From Argopecten irradians (Eukaryota > Mollusca > Bivalvia > Pectinida > Pectinidae): 64,000 bases of DNA. The stretch is taken from contig NC_091149.1 in assembly GCF_041381155.1 (NCBI RefSeq), positions 8,882,609 through 8,946,608 on the forward strand, in the 5' to 3' direction. This document shows positions 57,158 through 64,000 of the stretch, piece after piece. The position numbers were made by a program, and so were the translations under genes. Under the pieces are notes generated by a model. That model was given only the letters and a program-made list of their open reading frames with translations. It was not told the origin of the DNA and searched no databases. Numbering within the stretch: the stretch's first letter is position 1; each line of letters begins with the position of its first letter.

Positions 57158-57552
57158 AAAGGTCCACTAGCTTTCCGGAACAACATTTATAAGTTTCTTA
57201 AAAACATCAAGAACATAAGAAAATATATATCGGTCTAAGATGCGGTAACAACACCAAACATATGCAAGAATTCCTCCGTGATATATGATAATTGTGGAGA
57301 TTCATTCCGCTGTTTTGCCGTCTGGCACAGTAGTATTAAACAACCGCGCGGTATTTAGGATAAGGGCAGGAATCATAAGACAACCCGCGTTAAAAAAATT
57401 AACATTTTATTTCTGTTAATTAATTTTTGTGGAAGATGATAATGAGTGTAGTATTAACGGTAATTTATAATTTTTTTAAAAAAAGTAATCGATCGGGTTT
57501 GACATTCCCATTTTAAAAAATAAAAGCCGTTTCGGAAAGGTAGTGGGCCATT
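57158..57552. mobile_element. TIR MITE, ggcccactacctttccg family, copy 1
   Basis: The left end ttaaaggtccactagctttc mirrors the right end cggaaaggtagtgggcca. Internal agatgataatgagtgtagta and attaacggtaa are shared with 58757-59069. It starts 45 bp after the A3 stop, so it may form part of the A3 3' UTR. Confidence 0.75.
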
Positions 57553-58756
57553 CAAATAAAGGTGAAAATTAATTGCTATAAACAGATCATCCAAAGACGA
57601 CCCGCATCTGTGTGTACTGTGTTGTGCGTTTTGAAATCTCGTGTGTTTTGGGAGGCTGCTGTAAGTACAGTCACAATGTAATAGTGAAAGCTCTTATCTA
57701 TGTTATAAAATCGTTCAATGAAGGATACATCCAGAGACACCTTACAGTACACCCCATCCGCTCACGGAACGGTGATGTTAAATGGTGAGGGACATGCCGT
57801 AGTAAGATTTTATCCGAACTTACTGCAGCCCACATTAAATGGAATAGTTTGTTAAAGTAATTAATGCCGTGATTGTCATACTCACGAATCAAGAAAAGCT
57901 TTTAATATTTCATGCACCACCACAAATTATCGACATTATTAGAAACATAATCATACATACAACGCATAGGTTTTCTTTTTACGCGTACAAATAAAAGTTA
58001 AAAATGATTTTAACAGTACTGTAAATATACATCTACAGTGCAGCCATATGTGTAAACATACGGTAAGACCAGGAAGCCAAGTTGTTGTCTAAAATTTCAT
58101 TTGAAATTTTTAAAAGTGTTATTTGTAGTTGTAAATTAATTTCTGCAGCTATGTTTAATTCCATTTAAACATACATACATAACGCATTAAATCAATAATA
58201 TTTCAGTGCATAATTTCTGTGTGGTAACTAATGTTTATACGTCATCTTAAATGCTTGTCCATTTTAATGATTTCCACAGCTTAATTCATTAAACCTGATG
58301 GTTTTAATATATTACGGAAGAAAAAATTTCATGTCAAAGAATATAAATGTAAAATAACACTAGATAAGGCAAGTTTTTAAAACAGCTAAACCGACTTCCC
58401 ACTTAAACCAAATAAATACAGTATTCCTACTCATGATACAAATAAACCGGAAAATAACGTATAATAAAATCATTCAATTTTGCTTGTAACAATCATTTTT
58501 GTCATTGACTTAAAAATCCTTGTCATAATTTCATAAAATAAAGTTTGAGATATTTGTTACGTTTTGGCTGGTTTGGCGATATTGAATTTGCCAGGATTTT
58601 ATTGAATTATAAGGATTAAATTTGAGAATGTTTATATGTTGTTAACAATTTTAAAGCAATGTTTCCTTCGTATATTGTGGGATTATAGCACAAAATCTAG
58701 AGTTTACTTCTCGCGTTTTATTTAGTAAAAAATATTTATTTGTAAAGAATGGTTTT
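57553..58756. other. A3-D spacer, first part
   Basis: No gene. Contains relic blocks gtgttgtgcgttttgaaatc and gttaaatggtgagggacatg shared with other spacers. Confidence 0.4.
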
Positions 58757-59069
58757 AAAGGCCCACTTCCTTTCCGAAACAAAAATATTAAAAGTTTCCT
58801 AAAACAATAACAGCATAATATATGTTAACAGTTAAGATTCATTTCGCTGTTGTGCGGTCTCGTGGAATGATAGTCAATTAATTCGTAGTAATTAAGACGA
58901 CGGCTGGAAACAAAAGATAATAGATAAAATTTGATTTATTTTCATTAAATCGTTCAGATGAAAATGATAACTGTAGTATTAACGGTAAGCTAAGAACTTT
59001 TGCGACTCTACAGAATTATACATATATATTGTTAGTCCTAGCCTTTTTTCGGAAAGGTAGTGGGCCATT
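58757..59069. mobile_element. TIR MITE, ggcccactacctttccg family, copy 2
   Basis: Ends aaaggcccacttcctttccg and cggaaaggtagtgggccatt. About 80 bp shorter than copy 1 because of internal deletions. Confidence 0.75.
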
Positions 59070-59450
59070 AATAATGATCGTAGTCAAATGAGATTGAAGT
59101 AAATAATATATGTATACGACAGGAAAGTGTGCAGTGGTTAAATGTAGCACATTCATACATCTACACACATTACTAGTATATGAGCATTGGTATAGACTGT
59201 TCCCCTCTATATATGCTGACACGTTGGATTTACACCTCGTCCTTGAAAGGCACATAGCGGTCCATAAATAACGATCGTAGTTAAATTATGACAGCTTAAA
59301 GTAAATAAATATATGCATGCGTTAAAAAGTGTGCAGTGGTTAAATGCAGCACATTTATATATCTGCACACATTACTGCGTGTGAGAAATGTTATGAGCTG
59401 TTTTCCTACGTTGACACGTTAGATATGCTCCTCGACGTCCTTGACACCGA
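59070..59450 (+). repeat. tandem duplication, about 200-bp unit
   Basis: Two units with aaagtgtgcagtggttaaat, then acattac and tgacacgtt, starting at about 59072 and 59265. A weaker third relative lies near 60.0 kb. Confidence 0.65.
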
Positions 59451-60799
59451 GTATACAACGAGAAGCTTTAGGTTACCATTCAGGACGCTGTAGGCAGAGA
59501 AGCCACACGGATCTCAGGCCTGTCTTCATAGCAAGTGTACATTGACTGCTGTACAAATTACAGAGGTATTTATTTACATCATTTTGTATTAATATATACT
59601 TGTTAAACGTATATTTGCAATCGAAAGAAATTCAAACTGTCGCTAGTGTAAAAGTCAGCACAACAAGAAGATTACATTTTTTATAATCTGTATGGAAATC
59701 TAAAATATTTCATGCAGTATTGGCATGCTTTTAGAAATATATAATCTGAACGTTCACCAAACATCTTTTGGCTCCAAAAAATTTATTATTGTCGACTATA
59801 ATGTATATTAATGTGAGAAAAATACCCATTAATGGACTTCAATATTTTGTAAACAATCACAGCCGAAAAAAAACACAAATTTAATTTAACAGAAGACAGT
59901 TTACCTCAACTTGAAGGGAAGGTGTTCATTTTGTTATGACATTTACATGAATTCACATGGTTATACCTACATTGAACGATACTGTATCGTGTGAAAATGT
60001 TTTGCATACTAAGGTCAAAATGTAGGACGATAGAACGTGTAGCACATTATTATATGGGCAGTATTATACTGTGTGTGAAATGTAAATACCCCGCTGGGTA
60101 TTGACCGATCAACGCATTTGTAAAGAAACCATTCACATTATCACAAACTGCCGTAGAATGGTCATCTGTAGTAAAATAAAGCATTAATATTATATGCGAT
60201 CTATGATTCATCCAAGGATTCGGAATTATAAAAATTAGTCTTAAATATCAAACTAGTTAATTTTTGAGTATATGAACTATCAAACATGTATTTAACAATA
60301 GTAAATACATTTGACATCAATATCAATATACGAGTCCAAGCTTGCTACCTCCGTCACCAACAAAGATTTACGTATATAGATAACATGGTTAAACAAGGTC
60401 ATGAGGTCAGAATATAGAACGCTGGTCTTTACTCCTGTTCACCAGATATATACTTTAATCATAAGATAGATAGTATTTATCTGATATTGTAGAGGATTAT
60501 GTAATTAAACTTTGTACATTTACGTATAAAGTCAAAGGCAAATAAACGCATTCAATAAATCTGAAATGTTGAATATCGCAATAATAGTCGAATATTACAG
60601 GTTGTAGGTTCTTGTAACTGTAAAATTAAAAAGATGATGAAATGGAATTAAATATTACGTACCTGTGTGTTGTGGTCCGGGTTTATGGCCCAAAGACAAA
60701 ACATGTTTTAGTGGTTAAATATTGATAATAATAAACAAATTACAGTGTTAATTGAAGGGGATAAAAGTACATCTCGTGCAATGCTTTTAGTTAATTCTT
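59451..60799. other. A3-D spacer with possible D regulatory region
   Basis: No coding exon. Two candidates for the noncoding first exon of D: a stretch ending acagag|gtattt at about 59562, and sequence near 60.38-60.45 kb (aaggtcatgaggtcagaata then tagaacgc). The latter resembles the C promoter region at 44.84 kb (aggtcatagaagcatttgg, atatagaacgc). Confidence 0.35.
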
Positions 60800-61152
60800 T
60801 TAAAGATGCTCCACCGCCGACAAAGCATAAATGATATTCATTATTTGAACAATAATTGGTGTTTAATCGTGTATATATGTGTCATACTTACACAAAAAAT
60901 AATGAAAAAAATAATTTATTTTGCCTTTGGTGCATGCGCAATCAGTACTTCATTCCATATAGGGCATAATGCCACAGAATTTTGTTTGGGATGCAATTAA
61001 CTATTTTTTTTGATATTTTTAACTTGAATTTTGATTAGAAGCTCAAAATGGTGTAAAGTAAGTGATTTTCGTTACTGAAGAAAATTCCTAAATTGTTTGC
61101 TCCCGTTTTTGATAGTGAAAAAATACCATTTGCCAGCGGTGGAGCATTTTTG
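60800..61152 (-). mobile_element. TTAA-ended MITE, reverse orientation
   Basis: Begins ttaaagatgctccaccgccg. Internal tttgccttggtgcatgcgca-like block and aatggtgtaaagtaagtga match the reverse of 48297-48656. The right end is decayed (gcggtggagcatttttg). A 64-codon ORF inside is not a gene. Confidence 0.75.
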
Positions 61153-62804
61153 AATATTTCAATTCCAAAATACATGTACCTCATTGACAATAATATGTTA
61201 CGATGTCAGTAGGTTTAGACATCAGGCACACTCCTTGTCTCAATCTGACGATTTTTTTTCCTTTGAATATCTGTGAATAGAATCGATGCTGAGGAAGAAT
61301 AAAATACATAACATTTACAGGGGTCATTTTCCAGCTTGACAGCCGACACAGTAAGAAATATCACAACCGCGGTAAGATTGGTAAAGTTTACATAAATACA
61401 TCAGCAGCCTAACAATAAGAGATCAACATTTAACTAACGTGTGTATATGGTCGCTATTGGTAAAATATGTGTCAATGATGGATTTTTGTTGAGGTGCATG
61501 TACATACAAAATGTATGGTCATTATTTTAGATTATATCAATCACGTATAATGGCATATAGACCGAATCAAAGGTCAATGATTTCTATATTGGATACATGT
61601 ACATGTATGTATGTTGTTTGACAAATGTTAAAAGAATTAGTCTATATATAGTAATTACAACAAGAACGATAACTTAAAGGCGTCACGCCCAAGAACCTTA
61701 AATGGGAAATAACGTCACTGAAGTAATATTGACTCGATTATTCTAAAAAATGGAAACACTGAGTCGGTATGCTATATATCGAACCTGTGGCCATATGTGA
61801 ACCAGTGAGAAAAGTGGGAAATCACATCATATTTGATATTATATGATGTATAGTTGACAGCGGAACTATTTGAGGACAGTCTTTTCATGGGAGCACGTCA
61901 CCATCGCACCTTGGTCAGCTCAGTCTCCTAAGGCCAAAACAAATGTATGTTTCAGGTACCCCTACCTACCCTAGTTTTTACCTCCGACCCTACCTATTTT
62001 ATCACACTTTTTCAAAACAAAAATGTAGTGTGTGAAGTTTTCAATTTAGATTTTTACGCTTGCTTTAAGTTTATCCAGATAAAGTTCAATTATGGTAATG
62101 AGAAATAATATACTACTAGCCAGCCTACTTTGTAATGTAGTAATAAAGCAACTCAACCCCTCCCCCACCTCTCCTAAAAAAAAATTCCCGACCGATCTAC
62201 CCTATTTTTGTCAGTTATGTAACCTGAAACATGCATATAATTTTTTTGCCTAAGATAACACATTTATAGGCTAGTATAGTTTGTGCTATTAATATAGAAC
62301 TGCTGCTGTTATTACCAAAACATGGTCAGCTCCGTCTCCTAGGATAACACATTTATAGGTTAGTATAGTTTGTGCCATTAATATAGAACTGTGGCTGTTG
62401 TTACCAAAACAGTCAAACACAATGTCTGTCGTATTTGTCTGTCCGGCTAAGTTTCTGCTGATATTTAATAAATACTTACACTCCCATACAATCACACCCA
62501 GACACACTCTGTTTCATACAGTACATTATGTTTATGACAACATCCTATATGGGGTCACGTTCTAATGACCTGTAAAATTGACGCATCAAAACATTTGAGT
62601 AGAGGTCGCTAGCTGGAAAAAAATCAATTTTACAGTGAGTATTTCGATTATCAGAATGTGACCCAGAATGGGATGATGGCAGATCCTTTCAGGAATAAGT
62701 ATATATATTTTGCTTAGTAATCATATTGCTTGCAACAATGCAAGGATAAATAAATCTTTAATAAAAGTATAAGGCATTGATCTATTTTTATTTGGTCTTT
62801 ACAG
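61153..62804. other. spacer before D, with an 83-bp tandem duplication
   Basis: 62258-62423 holds two adjacent units (aacacatttataggctagta, gctgttattaccaaaacatg). A copy of the atggtgttat-family repeat lies at about 61530-61860. No gene. The acceptor ggtctttacag at 62803-62804 leads to the D exon. Confidence 0.45.
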
Positions 62805-62826
62805 GCACCAGTTCCCGAAAGAGAGA

Positions 62827-63405
62827 ATGTCTTCCAAGAGTTCACCACCAAAGGCCTGGTCTGAGAAGCGGAAGTCTGACTTTAACTTCCGGTTCAGAAC
62901 TACGATTGTTTTGACAATTGCTTATTATGTAGCTGCCTACCGTTTCTTTCCATTTCAACTTCCGGCTATGGAGACCGCGGTTGAGAGGGTTATATTCACC
63001 TTGCGATGGCAGATGTTCGGAGGTTTAACCCTTTTGATGGGGATGATGGGCGTCATGGCGATACGAGGTCAAAGCGATGCTGCAGCTGACCCCATCAAAG
63101 GGAACGCGGAAAATTTGACCAAGCTACCACAAAACATTCTACAGAACACACTGGAACAGTTTCTGTTTCATTTCGTGGGACAAATCGTGTTGTGTACCTA
63201 CCTTACTTCCGAGTCGATGAAAGTTATCCCTATTCTCGTCGTACTTTTTGTCGTCGCTAGAATCATCTATAAAATTGGATATCAAACAGAACCAATGATG
63301 AGATCCTATGGGTTCGGCTCTACGTTTTTACCAACATTGGTAGTGTACGGATACTGTATTTACTGCTTCGCTGTATATGGGCCTGGGTACGGTTTCGGAA
63401 AGTGA
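62827..63405 (+). CDS. D: TMEM79-like MAPEG-domain membrane protein, 192 aa
   Basis: N-terminus SSKSSPPKAWSEKRKSDFNF, basic and serine/proline-rich. Helices: TIVLTIAYYVAAYRFFPF, MFGGLTLLMGMMGVMAIR, QFLFHFVGQIVLCTYL, VIPILVVLFVVARIIYKI, VVYGYCIYCFAVYGPGYGFG. MAPEG helix PQNILQNTLEQ. The loop GQSDAAADPIKGNAENLT is shared with C (GQSDATADPIKGNAEHLT) and resembles B, so C, B and D form one subgroup apart from A. Strong 3' splice site 22 nt before the ATG. Four AATAAA-type words follow within 250 bases in a triplicated flank. Confidence 0.88.
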   Translation: MSSKSSPPKAWSEKRKSDFNFRFRTTIVLTIAYYVAAYRFFPFQLPAMETAVERVIFTLRWQMFGGLTLLMGMMGVMAIRGQSDAAADPIKGNAENLTKLPQNILQNTLEQFLFHFVGQIVLCTYLTSESMKVIPILVVLFVVARIIYKIGYQTEPMMRSYGFGSTFLPTLVVYGYCIYCFAVYGPGYGFGK

Positions 63406-63406
63406 T

Positions 63407-63690
63407 TGTAATATTGTAATTTTATGTTTTTGTTATTTTCATAATTGATCAAAAATAAAGATAAAAAAGAGAGAATTACTGAAATGTATTTTTATGTAAA
63501 TTGTAATATGATAACTTTACGTTTTTGTTATTTTTATAATTGATAAAAAATAAAAATAAAAGAGAGAATGACTGAAATGTATTCGTATGTAGATTGTAAA
63601 ATTATAACTTAACGTTTTTGTAACTCTGATAATTGATTGGTAATATTGATAGACGAGAGTATGATTGATATGTATTCATATGTATGAATG
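63407..63690 (+). repeat. triplicated 3' flank of D
   Basis: Three tandem units of about 93 bp with tgtttttgttatttt-ataat, tgat-aaaaataaa-ataaaa and gagagaat-actgaaatgta. The first two carry an aataaa (63454 and about 63548). The third is diverged and has lost it. They lie directly after the stop, so the D 3' UTR likely contains repeated polyadenylation sites. Confidence 0.75.
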
Positions 63691-63867
63691 GTTGGTGCTA
63701 AATTTGCTGTATGTTGAAATCCCATATTACGTGATGTGATAACAATCACTAGTCTTTGTTTTACAAAAACAAGTAAATTGTAATATTTGATTAATTAAAA
63801 ATATAATACACAAATGGCTACTGTTATTGTTAAAATAATGTCATATCGACAAAACATGTAGATATAG
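63691..63867. other. short AT-rich spacer
   Basis: Nothing recognised. Confidence 0.4.
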
Positions 63868-64000
63868 TTAAAGATGCTCCACAGTTAACTTTTTTTTTCT
63901 TTGTCAAAAAAAAACAAAAAAACCGATAGGATCAGACGGATTCGTATTTCTCTTCATTTACAAAAGTTACTGACTTTACACCATTACGATCATGAACAAG
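63868..64000 (+). mobile_element. TTAA-ended MITE, cut by window end
   Basis: Begins ttaaagatgctccac and reaches the aaaagttactgactttacac landmark before the window ends. Confidence 0.7.

Overview
The window looks like nuclear DNA of a mollusc, most likely a bivalve. It is AT-rich, intron-containing and full of short inverted-repeat (MITE-like) elements, tRNA-derived SINE fragments, satellites and one 5'-truncated LINE. There is no bacterial-style operon, rRNA gene or CRISPR array. The host group is inferred from repeat style and gene families, not from a marker gene. All motif and exon calls were made by eye.

Left part (1-36 kb, minus strand). After a block of satellites and inverted-repeat elements (0.2-3.5 kb) there are two paralogous split genes for small secreted proteins. 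I assembled both by matching splice sites and reading phase. Gene 1 spans about 5.5-13.1 kb and gene 2 about 29.2-35.7 kb. Each has a signal peptide plus the first half of a bacterial-type SH3 (SH3b-like) fold, a 49-nt exon completing that fold, two tiny cysteine exons ending in a CC pair, and a thrombospondin type-1 (TSP1) exon that runs into a stop. The intron phases are the same in both (0,1,1,1), which supports common descent. A further TSP1 exon (3.5 kb), an unexplained 159-codon ORF (3.8-4.3 kb) and an unexplained exon-like ORF (25.5 kb) lie on the same strand.

Middle part (13-29 kb and 36-41 kb). This is mostly repeats: a 125-bp tandem array carrying X-box and CCAAT-like motifs, a segmental duplication (16.5-19.6 kb against 21.2-22.9 kb), several hairpin elements, a 69-bp satellite (36.1-37.1 kb), and a LINE fragment (39-40.7 kb).

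Right part (41-64 kb, plus strand). This is a tandem array of seven TMEM79-like (MAPEG superfamily) membrane-protein genes in the order A1-B1-C-A2-B2-A3-D. C, A2, B2, A3 and D look intact (187-193 aa, single coding exon, intron in the 5' UTR). A1 has an in-frame deletion of its middle third and B1 is a pseudogene. Flanking homology shows that an A-B block was duplicated together with a first exon resembling the one in front of C. A second copy of that exon is now stranded between B2 and A3. Mobile elements fill the spacers.

The two gene sets show no obvious joint function. The first would act outside the cell and the second in membranes.
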